Source: Candidatus Villigracilis adiacens (GTDB taxonomy: Bacteria; Chloroflexota; Anaerolineae; Anaerolineales; Villigracilaceae). Taken from it: 64,000 nucleotides of DNA. Shown piece after piece: positions 41,954 through 50,885 of the stretch. Every line of letters starts with the position of its first letter. Positions within the stretch are counted from its first letter, which is position 1. The position numbers and the translations under genes were made by a program. The stretch covers positions 186,001 to 250,000 of the forward strand of contig JADJBU010000022.1 in the NCBI GenBank assembly GCA_016703605.1. The letters run 5' to 3'. Under the pieces are notes generated by a model that was not told the DNA's origin, searched no databases, and was given only the letters and a program-made list of their open reading frames with translations.

Positions 41954-42848
41954 ATGAATAAAAAAATGTCGTTGTTTACTTGAGCATCATCGCGATCCTC
42001 TTGATTATCGTTTCCGGCTGGTACGCTTATTCGTTCAAAGCCTACAACGCATCTCCCGAGTTTTTCGACGGGGCAAGGGCGTACGAAGATATCATCACCC
42101 AGGTCCAAATGGGACCCAGAACCCCCGGGTCGCAGGGACATGCCCAAATCCGCGAATGGATGCGCGTGGAGTTGGAAAATGCCGGATGGACGGTGGAAGT
42201 CCACGAATCGCAGCGGCTGGGTCATCCGATCTACAATATCGTTGCCAAACGAAATGCCGAGCCGCCGCAGATCATCCTTGCCGCGCATTACGATACGCGG
42301 TTCGTCGCGGATAACGATCCCGATCCGGCGAAACAGACCGAACCCGTCCCCGGCGCGAACGACGGCGCATCTGGCGTGGCAGTATTGCTGGAACTGGCGC
42401 GAACTTTGCCGGATGATACCGTCCCGGTTTGGCTGGTCTTCTTCGATGCCGAAGATAACGGAAGGGTGGATGGCTGGGATTGGATCCTCGGCTCGCGCGC
42501 CTTCGCGGAGGAGATTCGCGTCCAACCCGAAGCCGTGGTGATCGTGGACATGATCGGGGATGCAAATTTGAACATCCATTACGAAAAGAATTCAGACCCA
42601 ATCATCCGCGCCGAGATTTGGAGCATCGCGGCTCAACTCTTGGGTATGGGGATGTCTTTATCGCCGATGAAAAATACAGCATGATAGACGACCACACACC
42701 CTTCCTCGAAAAAGGCGTCCCCGCCGTGGACATCATCGACTTCGATTACGCCTACTGGCACACCGCCGCCGACACGCCCGACAAGGTTTCGCCGGAAAGC
42801 CTCCATGCCGTCGGGGATACGCTCTGGCATTGGGTGGTCGGTAAATAA
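41954..42848 (+). CDS. M28 family metallopeptidase, membrane-anchored (two indels)
   Basis: About 297 aa after correction of two single-base indels. The ATG at 41954 starts in frame with MNKK, then an A-run one base short shifts into VVVYLSIIAILLIIVSGWYAY, a signal anchor. A second shift near 42635 (after SIAAQL) leads to GYGDVFIADEKYSMIDDH. The zinc ligands and catalytic acid are all present: LAAHYDTR, GANDGASG, FFDAEDNG, VDMIGD and YWHTAADT. It resembles glutaminyl-peptide cyclotransferase-like or aminopeptidases of M28. Indels in homopolymer runs suggest sequencing error rather than decay. Confidence 0.85.
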
Positions 42849-42854
42849 CGGAGC

Positions 42855-42874
42855 GCAACGTCTCCCGACGTTGC
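42855..42874. repeat. Dispersed palindrome, CAACGTC-TCCC-GACGTTG family
   Basis: GCAACGTC / GACGTTGC around TCCC. The outer pair is G-C here and C-G at 33803-33822. Just after it ATGTCAGGAGATATTCGAG resembles an internal part of the MITE-like element. Confidence 0.7.
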
Positions 42875-42952
42875 AGGCGAATGTCAGGAGATATTCGAGT
42901 CAGGGGTTTATTTATCTGGCAAAAAGCGATAACTGGGCGTACACTTAAGGCA

Positions 42953-44224
42953 ATGGCAGTTCAAGAATCATTGAAGAAGGTCCGCACCCCCTGGGTGGAG
43001 CGCATCTCACGCGAATTGGCGGCTGGGGAGGGTGTCCGCGCCGGTTTCAGCGAGCAGTTGGAGCGTTTCTACGACCTGCTGGAGCAATCCATCGTCACCG
43101 GCGACATGGCATGGCTCGACTCGATCCTCTACGACTGGGGGCGTTCTCCAACCGAGACCAACCTCGAGCAGGCAGATTACAACGTCTCCTTCATCCTGAC
43201 CCGCATGATCTCCCTGACCCTCGAACTGGCGCGGGACCAATTGAAACCGAAGGATGCGCTCGAACTTCTGACAGCCATCATCCCGGTCCTGACCCACAGC
43301 CTGGGCGTCGTGATCCGCTACGAGATGGAAACCCGCGTGGCGCACATCTCGAAGGAATTGGGGGCGGTCCAAGACAAACTGCAAGCCCTCGACCAGAACA
43401 AATCGAAATTCATCTCGGTCGCAGCTCACGAGTTGAAAACCCCGCTGACCCTGATCGAAGGCTACACCTCCATGATGGCGGACCTCGTCCAACACAGCGG
43501 GCAGCCGCAAATGAAAAGCTACCTGGAAGGCGTCAACACCGGCATCCTGCGCCTGCGCGACATCATCGACGATATGATCGACGTCTCCTTGATCGACAAC
43601 CATCTGCTGACCCTGAACATCCAGCCAATGTGGGTCAATCACCTGCTTAACCTGGCAAGCAACGAATTCAAGAAATCCATCGCCGAGCGGAACCAGTCCC
43701 TCGTTATCAACGAGTTCGAAGGCAGCGACCTGATGATCTACGGCGATTCGGAAAGGCTGTACCAGGCGCTCAGCAACCTGATCGCCAACGCCATCAAATA
43801 CACCCCAGACAACGGGCAGGTTGCCATCGGCGGCAGGCTGCTGCCCGGCTTCATCGAAATCACCGTCAAGGATACCGGCATCGGCATCTCGCCCGAAGAC
43901 CAGGCGCTCATCTTCGAAAAGTTCGGTCAACTCGGCAAGGAAGACCTGCACTCGAGCGGCAAGGTCAAATTCAAGGGCGGCGGACCCGGCTTGGGCTTGT
44001 CCATCACCCGCGGAATCATCGAAGCGCACGGCGGAACGATCTGGGTCGAATCGGAAGGATACGACGAAGTAAAATTACCCGGCTCAACCTTCCACATACT
44101 CCTGCCTACGCGCACCGAGCCCACCAACCCAGTCCTGGTCAAGTTCTTTGGCAACCTTGAACAACAAATCGAAACGGAATTACGTGGCAAAGAAAATCCC
44201 CCAACCGACAACCCCCCCGCGTGA
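42953..44224 (+). CDS. Sensor histidine kinase
   Basis: 423 aa from ATG 42953 (AAGG just upstream). The N-terminal 150 residues are helical with no known sensor; a coiled helix leads into HisKA (FISVAAHELKTPLTLIEGY, His near 159) and HATPase (about 265-395; DTGIGISPEDQALIFEKFG, GGGPGLGLSITRGIIEAHGG). The ending is Pro/Asn-rich and overlaps hflX. No membrane helix, so a cytoplasmic signal. No partner regulator is adjacent. Confidence 0.93.
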   Translation: MAVQESLKKVRTPWVERISRELAAGEGVRAGFSEQLERFYDLLEQSIVTGDMAWLDSILYDWGRSPTETNLEQADYNVSFILTRMISLTLELARDQLKPKDALELLTAIIPVLTHSLGVVIRYEMETRVAHISKELGAVQDKLQALDQNKSKFISVAAHELKTPLTLIEGYTSMMADLVQHSGQPQMKSYLEGVNTGILRLRDIIDDMIDVSLIDNHLLTLNIQPMWVNHLLNLASNEFKKSIAERNQSLVINEFEGSDLMIYGDSERLYQALSNLIANAIKYTPDNGQVAIGGRLLPGFIEITVKDTGIGISPEDQALIFEKFGQLGKEDLHSSGKVKFKGGGPGLGLSITRGIIEAHGGTIWVESEGYDEVKLPGSTFHILLPTRTEPTNPVLVKFFGNLEQQIETELRGKENPPTDNPPA

Positions 44225-45554
44225 ACGCGCCTTTTTAGTCGGCGTTGAACTTCACGATCACAATAACATCCTTTCGCTCGAAGACTCGCTGGCAGAACTG
44301 GCATTGCTCGCCGACACCGCCGGGGTGGACGTGGCCGGCGAACTGACCCAGAACCTGCGCCGCCCACATGTCGAAACCTACATCGGCTCCGGAAAAGTGG
44401 AGGAACTCAAAGCCCTCGTCGAAGAGACCCTCTGCGAAGTCGTCATCTTCGACGACGAACTCTCCCCCCGTCACCTGCGCGAATTGGAAAAAGCCCTCGG
44501 CAGAAATACGCGCATCATAGACCGCACCGCCCTGATCCTCGACATCTTCGCCCAGCACGCGCACACAAAAGAGGGCATGTTGCAGGTGGAACTCGCCCAG
44601 TACGAGTACAACCTTCCACGCCTCACCCGCGCATGGACTCATCTCGAGCGCCAGGCGGGCGGAGGCGGAGGAAGAGCCGGTTCGACCGGCGGCGTGGGCT
44701 TGCGCGGTCCCGGTGAGACTCAACTTGAAGTCGACCGCCGATCCATCCGCAGACGGATCGCCCACCTCAAGAAGGAACTCGAAAAAGTCGAAGCCTACCG
44801 CCATCAACACCGCGCCCAGCGCAAACGTACGCGCATCCCCACCGTCGCCCTGGTCGGCTACACCAATGCGGGCAAATCCACACTCCTTAACCGTCTCGCC
44901 AAATCCGACGTCTATGTGGCGGACCAACTCTTCGCCACCCTCGACCCAACCACGCGCCGCGTCCAACTCCCCGGCGACAACCTCGCCCTCTTCACCGACA
45001 CGGTCGGCTTCATCCAAAAACTTCCCACCACCCTGATCGCCGCCTTCCACGCCACCCTCGAAGAGATCGCCGAAGCCGACCTGCTCCTGCACATGGTGGA
45101 CATTTCACACCCGAACGCGCTCGGGCAATACCAGTCCGTCCTGCAAACCCTCGAAGAGATCGGCGCGGGACACATCCCCATGATCACCGCCCTCAACAAA
45201 GCCGACCGCCTGAAAGATCCCGAAAAAGCCGACCGCGTGCTGGAGAACTTCCCAAAATCCGTCGCCGTCTCCGCCTTGAAAGGTACCGGCATGGCAGACC
45301 TGCTCAGGCTCGTGCAGGAGGAACTCTTCGAAGCCTTCGAACCCATCGGTGTGCGCCTGCCATACAAGGAAGGGGCGTTGATCTCGCTCTACCACGAACT
45401 CGGGCAGGTGGACCGCGTGGAGCATGAACGCGGCGGGGTTGTCATCCACGGCAGCCTGCCGGGACGCCTGCTGGCGCAGTTTTCACCCTGGCGCATCAAG
45501 ACGAACGGCGCCGGAATTCATATCTCAGAAGAAGAAACCGAGGAGCAAGCATGA
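44184..45554 (+). CDS. hflX: GTPase HflX
   Basis: 456 aa from GTG 44184; TTG 44148 is possible. Both starts overlap the kinase gene. The HflX N-domain carries YIGSGKVEELKALVEE and FDDELSPRHLRELEKALG. A Gly-rich linker (GGGGGRAGSTGGVGLRGPGE, about residues 160-180) and a coiled pair precede the G domain: VGYTNAGKSTLLNRL (G1), DPTTRR (G2 region), DTVGFI (G3), NKAD (G4) and SALKG (G5). HflX splits stalled 70S ribosomes. It overlaps the small membrane protein as ATGA. Confidence 0.95.
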   Translation: MAKKIPQPTTPPRERAFLVGVELHDHNNILSLEDSLAELALLADTAGVDVAGELTQNLRRPHVETYIGSGKVEELKALVEETLCEVVIFDDELSPRHLRELEKALGRNTRIIDRTALILDIFAQHAHTKEGMLQVELAQYEYNLPRLTRAWTHLERQAGGGGGRAGSTGGVGLRGPGETQLEVDRRSIRRRIAHLKKELEKVEAYRHQHRAQRKRTRIPTVALVGYTNAGKSTLLNRLAKSDVYVADQLFATLDPTTRRVQLPGDNLALFTDTVGFIQKLPTTLIAAFHATLEEIAEADLLLHMVDISHPNALGQYQSVLQTLEEIGAGHIPMITALNKADRLKDPEKADRVLENFPKSVAVSALKGTGMADLLRLVQEELFEAFEPIGVRLPYKEGALISLYHELGQVDRVEHERGGVVIHGSLPGRLLAQFSPWRIKTNGAGIHISEEETEEQA

Positions 45555-45754
45555 TCTCGAAACTGCTCGATTTTTTTTCCAATTACCTCGCCCACCGCAA
45601 AGGGCTGCTACCCATCATCGGAATAATTCTCATCCTGGTGAACCTCGTATTGCAATTCATCTTCCCCGGCTCCATTCTTGTCACCGCCAATCTTTTCCTG
45701 CACATCGGCTTGATCGTCGCCATCTTCGGCTTGATGCTGGCTTGGGCGCTGTAA
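45551..45754 (+). CDS. Small two-helix membrane protein
   Basis: 67 aa, starting within the last codon of hflX (ATGA). Two membrane helices (about residues 20-40, LLPIIGIILILVNLVLQFIF, and 45-66) separated by a short PGS turn. No known domain. Translational coupling to hflX suggests a small integral protein made together with it, function unknown. Confidence 0.75.
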   Translation: MISKLLDFFSNYLAHRKGLLPIIGIILILVNLVLQFIFPGSILVTANLFLHIGLIVAIFGLMLAWAL

Positions 45755-45758
45755 ACCC

Positions 45759-45914
45759 GTACCGCAACCTTCAGGTTGCCCTTTCCGAACCCGACAAGGT
45801 AAACCTCATCGTACCGCAACCTTCAGGTTGCCCTTTCCGAACCTGGCAAGGTGAACCTCATCGTACCGCAACCTTCAGGTTGCCCTTTCCGAACCTGGCA
45901 AGGTGAACCTTGCC
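45759..45914. repeat. 52-bp tandem repeat, three units, each with a palindrome
   Basis: Units start at 45759, 45811 and 45863 with GTACCGCAACCTTCAGGTTG; GTAC recurs at 45915. Each contains the palindrome GCAACCT-TC-AGGTTGC. Units differ at few positions. It separates hflX/small membrane protein from the pseudokinase gene. No spacers, so not CRISPR. Confidence 0.9.
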
Positions 45915-45921
45915 GTACAAT

Positions 45922-47895
45922 ATGCCCACCCTCCCCGCCAAAACCCTGCTCAACCAATACCGGATCGAAGAATTCATCGCCCCCACCCCGCTTGGAGAGT
46001 TATACCGCGCGACAGACGAACGCAGCAACAAACCGGTCGCGTTGACCCTTCTCCCAAAGTCCGCCGCAGGAAACGCCGAAACGCTGAAAGAACTCGAAGC
46101 CAACTCCCCGCGCCTGCAAGCCATCTCCCACCCAAACCTCAATAAATATCTCGGGCTGACAAAAACCGCAAACGCCGCCTTCCTCATCGAAGAATGGGTG
46201 GATGGACCCTCGCTCAAGGATATCCGCCCGCGCGGAAAAACCACCGCCGAGGAAACCCTCATCATCGCAAACGGAATCTGCCGCGGGCTGGAAGCGCTGC
46301 ACAAACAAAACATCCTTTACCTGCGCCTTTCGCCGGAACTGATCCGCATCAACAAACGCGGCGAGGTCATCCTCTGCGGCATCGGAACGGCGGGCGCGTT
46401 TCGTTTCAGCCCCGCAAAATCCCCCCCGTTATACCTCTCGCCCGAACAAATTCAGGGAAAACAGCCAAACGCCGCAGCCGATATCTATTCGCTGGCAGTC
46501 ATCCTTTATGAATTGATGACGGGACACTGGCTCAACGGAGAATCTGCGCCCCGGGCATTCGACTCCATCCGCAAAGCGCATCTCGACTCGACCCCGCCTG
46601 GTCCAGCGACCCTGAACCCGTCCCTCCCCGACAAATTCTCCCGCATGGTCTTGTGGGCGTTGAGAAAAAATCCCGAAGAGCGCCTCAAGACCACAACCGA
46701 ACTGGTCTCTTCGCTTTCCCTCGCCGCCGGAGTTGCCGTCGAAAAAATCCCCGCCCGCGCAGACTCAACCAACGCGCCCCTCATTTCATCCGCGCTCGCA
46801 GGCTGGGACTTTCTCCCACCGCCCAAACCCACCGCCGTCAGCGCCGACGCAGTCCCATTGGAGGAAAGGCTCGCTTCGCTTTCGGCGCAAAACAGAAAAA
46901 GCCCGCCGCGCATGGGAGTCGCGCCAACCCTCATCGTTTTATTGATCGCAGGCTTCCTGGCGGCGGCGCTGTTCATCCGTCCCGCCGAAGAGACGCCGCT
47001 CCCCACCCCCATCGTCTTTACCAAAATCATCCCGAACATCACGCCAAAACCGACCTCCTCACCCACCCCGCGCCCCACGCTGACGAACGGCGGGCGGATC
47101 GTCTTCACCTGCACCCGCGGCGAGTACAACCAGTTATGCATGATTGACAGCAACGGTTCAGGGCTTGTCCAGTTGACGGATATGGCGGCGAGCAATTATT
47201 ACCCGGTCTTTACGCAAGGAGCCGATTCCATCCTGTTTGCCTCGAACCGTGCCGGACCCAACTTCGACTTCTTCATCCTCAACTTCACCGAACGCGAGGT
47301 CTTTCAGTTGACGACGAATGTCGGCAATGTGATCGCCCCGGACTTTTCACCCGACGGTCGCAGCGTTGTCTTTGCCAACAAGGCGGGAGATTCGCCGACC
47401 GCGATCTGGATGGTCAACTCGGACGGGTTGAATCCGCGGCTGGTATACACCGGGGCAAGGGACATCGTCGCTGTCGCCTGGTCGCCGGACGGGGAAAAGA
47501 TCGCTTACGCCATGAACGCAGGCACGCCCCAGGAATATGAAATCTACACAATGGACACGAACGGGCGAAACCATTTGAAGATATCGCAGGGTTTACAGGG
47601 CATCGGCGGCAGCGTGGATTGGTCGCCGGATGGGTCATCGCTTTTGGTGTATGCGGGTCCGTTCGGAGACAAGGATATCTTCAAAATAGACCCCGCCACT
47701 GGTGATTTCGTCCAGTTAACAGATGGTGGGAACAACGCAGGGGCCTCTTACTCGCCCGATGGGCGATATATTGTGTTCAATTCCCTGCGCAATAACGACC
47801 AGGCAGACCTGTATATCATGGAAGCGGATGGTTCGGGGATGCGTCAACTCACCAACGACCCGGAACCGGACTGGGGGGCGAGGTGGGTGCGGTGA
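45922..47895 (+). CDS. Pseudokinase-transmembrane-TolB-like beta-propeller protein
   Basis: 657 aa. The N-terminal kinase-like domain (about residues 8-265) starts LLNQYRIEEFIAPTPLGELY and keeps the SPEQIQG/ADIYSLAVILYELMTG part of a Ser/Thr kinase. The catalytic-loop Asp is missing (YLRLSPELIRI in place of HRDLKPEN) and the DFG Asp is missing (LCGIGTA), so it is probably inactive. A membrane helix (about 336-355, APTLIVLLIAGFLAAALFI) leads to a TPxPTP linker and a five- to six-bladed TolB/WD40-like propeller with SPDG repeats (about 395-650). The propeller would lie outside the cell. It may sense an external ligand and signal by pseudokinase contacts. Confidence 0.88.
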   Translation: MPTLPAKTLLNQYRIEEFIAPTPLGELYRATDERSNKPVALTLLPKSAAGNAETLKELEANSPRLQAISHPNLNKYLGLTKTANAAFLIEEWVDGPSLKDIRPRGKTTAEETLIIANGICRGLEALHKQNILYLRLSPELIRINKRGEVILCGIGTAGAFRFSPAKSPPLYLSPEQIQGKQPNAAADIYSLAVILYELMTGHWLNGESAPRAFDSIRKAHLDSTPPGPATLNPSLPDKFSRMVLWALRKNPEERLKTTTELVSSLSLAAGVAVEKIPARADSTNAPLISSALAGWDFLPPPKPTAVSADAVPLEERLASLSAQNRKSPPRMGVAPTLIVLLIAGFLAAALFIRPAEETPLPTPIVFTKIIPNITPKPTSSPTPRPTLTNGGRIVFTCTRGEYNQLCMIDSNGSGLVQLTDMAASNYYPVFTQGADSILFASNRAGPNFDFFILNFTEREVFQLTTNVGNVIAPDFSPDGRSVVFANKAGDSPTAIWMVNSDGLNPRLVYTGARDIVAVAWSPDGEKIAYAMNAGTPQEYEIYTMDTNGRNHLKISQGLQGIGGSVDWSPDGSSLLVYAGPFGDKDIFKIDPATGDFVQLTDGGNNAGASYSPDGRYIVFNSLRNNDQADLYIMEADGSGMRQLTNDPEPDWGARWVR

Positions 47896-48136
47896 ATCTC
47901 GTGGGCAGTTATCAGTGGACAGTGATCAGTGGGTGGAGCAAAGTCGAGCGCCAGCGAAGGAACAGGCGAAATGGGCAGAACCAAGCCAGGGCGGGGTGAT
48001 GAGGCGCGATTCGGTTTTGAATCCGCCATGACATTTCTGCATCCTGAAAGTTAACGGGGTATCGTTTATGAACTGCAGGGGATTTTTCAATAACGAATCA
48101 TCATAGAAATAAAAAGAATCTGCGCGGCTTAAAACC
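47896..48136. other. Intergenic region, nothing identified
   Basis: No ORF or RNA is supported. A CAGTTATCAGTGGACAGTGA-like direct repeat (AGTTATCAGT, AGTGATCAGT) occurs near 47907-47930. Confidence 0.35.
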
Positions 48137-48164
48137 TTTACATGCGGGCTGTTTGATGTATCAT
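48137..48164 (+). promoter_or_regulatory. Promoter of the SET-domain gene
   Basis: TTTACA (48137-48142), 16-base spacer, TATCAT (48159-48164). It leaves a leader of about 80 nt, unlike the near-leaderless genes nearby. Confidence 0.5.
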
Positions 48165-48251
48165 TCGCGCATCAATGGCGTTTTTCGCGGCTCGTCCACC
48201 GCGGGAGGCGCTGTTAATCTTTAATCCACAAAACGAAAGGTAGTTATATGA

Positions 48252-48848
48252 ATGTCCAAGCAGCCAAGTTCCTATCTGTCTTCTAAGTTGGAAGGTCGCC
48301 TGAAAGCCGATAAAAGCGGAAACAGCATCTTTGCCGCCGAGCCCATCACGAAGGGCGAGTTGGTCGCTGTTTTCGGCGGCGTTGTGTATGAATGGGAGAC
48401 CTTTATCCACCTGCCCGAACGTGAGCGCACCTTATGCATCCAGGTCGAAGACCGTCATTTCCTGGTGCCGCGCCCCATTGGTGAGGGAGATTATGTCAAT
48501 CACTCGTGCAACCCGAATGCCGGTCTTTCGGGCCAGATTGGACTCGTTGCCATGCGAGACATCCAAATCGGCGAGGAAGTTTGTTTCGATTACGCCATGA
48601 GCGATACCATGCCGTATGACGAATTCGAATGTCTATGCGGCGCGCCGACCTGCCGTCACATTGTCGGCGGCAATGACTGGCAGCGTCCTGAATTGCAGAA
48701 ACGCTATGCGGGCTTTTTTGCGCCGCACGTCCAGCGCAAGATCGACGCGCAGAAGGCGGAGCAGCGCGCCTTCGAACGGGCAATGCGCGAAAAGACCCGC
48801 GGAAGTTACGCGGGCAAGGTCGCAGCGCCGAGCGTGGCGTTCAAGTAA
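48252..48848 (+). CDS. SET-domain protein (protein-lysine methyltransferase-like)
   Basis: 198 aa. SET core: SIFAAEPITKGELVAVFGG (about residues 24-42), the S-adenosylmethionine/lysine-channel motif NHSCNPNAG (about 84-92) and FDYAMSD (about 115-121), then a post-SET-like CLCGAPTCR (three Cys, about 129-137) that can bind zinc with a cysteine of the SET domain. A basic C-terminal helix (about 158-190) follows. Substrate unknown; it stands alone with its own promoter and terminator. Such compact SET proteins are known in bacteria and the catalytic motifs are all present. Confidence 0.9.
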   Translation: MSKQPSSYLSSKLEGRLKADKSGNSIFAAEPITKGELVAVFGGVVYEWETFIHLPERERTLCIQVEDRHFLVPRPIGEGDYVNHSCNPNAGLSGQIGLVAMRDIQIGEEVCFDYAMSDTMPYDEFECLCGAPTCRHIVGGNDWQRPELQKRYAGFFAPHVQRKIDAQKAEQRAFERAMREKTRGSYAGKVAAPSVAFK

Positions 48849-48865
48849 AAAAAAACCTTCATCGG

Positions 48866-48895
48866 ACTCCAACGTCTCCTGACGTTGGAGTTTTT
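48866..48895 (+). terminator. Terminator of the SET gene, built on the CAACGTC palindrome
   Basis: ACTCCAACGTC (48866-48876) and GACGTTGGAGT (48881-48891) around TCCT, followed by TTTT. Same core as 33803-33822 and 42855-42874. Confidence 0.8.
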
Positions 48896-48937
48896 GATTC
48901 AAAGTAAAAATCGGAAGATTTTTAAGTCCGCGCTCCG

Positions 48938-50626
48938 CTACCGAAACGGACGCCTTCCCCGCACAAGAAACAGCGTGTAAAACAAGGCAAGACCCGCCCC
49001 GCCGAATAATCCTTGCCCAAGCAGGGTGTGCGCATCGTACAGAATCGCGCCTGCAATGAGTAAGCCTAAAAACACAATACCGCCCGTTAGACGATTGACC
49101 GACCTTTCCAGATAACTGATCTGCAAATTGACCAGCGGCGCTTCCACGTTCAACCCTCCGCGTTCGATGCGTGTGAGAACCCGCTCCGCTTTGCCGGGGA
49201 TGGCGATCAGGGTCTTGAGCAATTCGCCTGCTTCATTCAGGAATGTATCAAAGACCGAACCGCCTTCGCCTTCGGTTAGTTTTTTGGCATACGGAGCGAG
49301 TTGCAGCCACAAATTAAAATCAGCATTCAAGCCGGTACACATGCCGGATAAAATCCCGATGGTACGCCCCAGAAGCAAAAGATTTTCAGGGACTTGAAAC
49401 GGCATGGATGTCATCAACTCGCGGAACTGCAAGCCGAACTTCATCATGTCGCTATGTTGGATGCTGCGCAGCTCGTTCATGCTCATGCCCCAGAATCGCT
49501 CAAAAACCTGGGCGCTGGCTTCTTCCAATAATTTTGTGTTCGCGCTTGGAAGTAATACCCCAAGGGTTTTGTAGGCTTGAATCAAACGCGCAGAATCTTG
49601 CAGCCCAACCGCGATGACTGTTTCGCGCAAACCCTCGACAAGTTTTTCCGGCATTCGTCCGACCATGCCAAAGTCAATGAAGGTCAGGCGGAATTTGGTA
49701 AAGCCGTCGGAATCTTTTTCATCCAACGGCAGGATGAACAGATTGCCGGGATGCGGGTCGGCGTGAAAAAATCCATCTTCGAAGATCTGCTTCAAATAGG
49801 TTGCCAGTAATCTCTCTGCAACTGTTGCGCGGCTAATGCCCGCCTCCGTGATCGCATCGTAATCGGTGATCTTGATGGAAGCGACATCTTCCAGCGTCAA
49901 CGTGCGACGAGTAGAGCGGTTCCATACTACCCGTGGGACGTGGACGCCTCCATCGTCTTTGAAGTTGGTTGCAAAGGTCTCGGCATTTTTCCCCTCTGAG
50001 AGATAGTCCAATTCGGCGTTCAGAACGGCGGCGAATTCCTCCACAATGGCAGGGACATCTGCCCGGTCGCTGACAGGTTTATAGCGCTTGAGCCAGCCAC
50101 CCACTACCCGTATTGCGGACATGTCCACTTCCACGATCTGCTCGATGTTCGGGCGCAGGATTTTCACCACGATATTTTCAAATCCCATCGCTTCAGCTTC
50201 GTTGGGAAGCAGCTTTGCGCGGTGGACTTGCCCCAATGAGGCGGCGGCGACGGGGTCTTTCTCAAAGGTAAGAAAAACTTTTTCGATGGCAGAACCAAGC
50301 TCGAGTTCGGTTTGGAGGCGAATGGGCTCGTAGTCCACGGGCGGAACTTCATCCTGCAAACCGGATAGTTCATCCGTAATCTCGGGCGGAAGCACATCCA
50401 AACGTGCCGAAAGGAACTGCCCCACTTTGATCATCACGCCACCAAGGCGAATCGCCAGCGCGCGGAAACGAATGGCAATATTTTGCAGCCGCCGCGGACG
50501 AGTATTTTTTACCCAAGCGCCGAACCCAATGCGCCGCAAAAAAATATCCCAAAAGATAATGCTCGCGGTAACGCGGGCAAAGAACAGAACGATGCGCCAA
50601 TAACGCACCTGTAAAATGGTTTTCAT
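48938..50626 (-). CDS. UbiB/ABC1/AarF family kinase-like protein
   Basis: 562 aa. The KxGQ-type motif is MIKVGQFLSARLDVLP (about residues 65-80), the Ala-rich loop is AAASLGQVHRAKL (about 127-139) and the metal/catalytic segment is FHADPHPGNLFIL (about 290-302). Two membrane helices near the C-terminus (about 500-555). The family supports quinone or isoprenoid lipid metabolism by ATPase activity on the membrane face. No quinone gene is adjacent. It is divergent from the leader/ABC exporter locus. Confidence 0.94.
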   Translation of the reverse strand: MKTILQVRYWRIVLFFARVTASIIFWDIFLRRIGFGAWVKNTRPRRLQNIAIRFRALAIRLGGVMIKVGQFLSARLDVLPPEITDELSGLQDEVPPVDYEPIRLQTELELGSAIEKVFLTFEKDPVAAASLGQVHRAKLLPNEAEAMGFENIVVKILRPNIEQIVEVDMSAIRVVGGWLKRYKPVSDRADVPAIVEEFAAVLNAELDYLSEGKNAETFATNFKDDGGVHVPRVVWNRSTRRTLTLEDVASIKITDYDAITEAGISRATVAERLLATYLKQIFEDGFFHADPHPGNLFILPLDEKDSDGFTKFRLTFIDFGMVGRMPEKLVEGLRETVIAVGLQDSARLIQAYKTLGVLLPSANTKLLEEASAQVFERFWGMSMNELRSIQHSDMMKFGLQFRELMTSMPFQVPENLLLLGRTIGILSGMCTGLNADFNLWLQLAPYAKKLTEGEGGSVFDTFLNEAGELLKTLIAIPGKAERVLTRIERGGLNVEAPLVNLQISYLERSVNRLTGGIVFLGLLIAGAILYDAHTLLGQGLFGGAGLALFYTLFLVRGRRPFR

Positions 50627-50648
50627 GAAGCCTCCATGCTGGGTAATT

Positions 50649-50676
50649 GTAAAACAAGTCTATAGACTTGTTTTAC
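50649..50676. repeat. 28-bp perfect palindrome, ACAAGTCTATAGACTTGT family, copy 3
   Basis: Arms GTAAAACAAGTCTA / TAGACTTGTTTTAC between the UbiB-like gene and the leader promoter. A half copy (ACAAGTCTATTGAC) lies at 50839-50852. Confidence 0.8.
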
Positions 50677-50687
50677 GCATTTCCTAC

Positions 50688-50717
50688 TTGACAACTCATC
50701 CCACTCTCATGTAAACT
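50688..50717 (+). promoter_or_regulatory. Strong promoter of the leader/exporter locus
   Basis: TTGACA (50688-50693), 18-base spacer, TAAACT (50712-50717). Predicted start about 50724. Confidence 0.65.
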
Positions 50718-50757
50718 GACAGAGTAATTAAATTTCAAAAGAAAGGAACGCACTTCA

Positions 50758-50850
50758 ATGTCGTTACGTCTTCTACAAACCAGGAAAGTCAACCGAATAA
50801 CCCATTTCCCCGAAGTGCGCCCTTCAACAGGCTCAGGACAAGTCTATTGA
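50758..50850 (+). CDS. 30-residue candidate leader peptide upstream of the ABC exporter
   Basis: ATG 50758 is preceded by AAAGGAA at a good distance, within a transcript of about 200 nt ending at a terminator. The peptide starts MSLRLLQTRKVNRI and is basic. Its last third is encoded by a common genomic repeat (CTTCAACAGGCTCAGGAC), so only the first part may matter. CGCACTTC (50749-50756), between the Shine-Dalgarno and the ATG, can pair with GAAGTGCG (50812-50819) inside the ORF, which would hide the start until a ribosome passes. The exporter genes follow. Attenuation by ribosome stalling is a hypothesis. Confidence 0.45.
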   Translation: MSLRLLQTRKVNRITHFPEVRPSTGSGQVY

Positions 50851-50885
50851 CCGTTTAACCACGGCTTAATTTCCTGTGTCTTTCC

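Noticed and set aside
45759..45914. Possible CRISPR array
   Set aside because: Units are directly adjacent with no unique spacers, only three copies, and no cas genes are nearby.
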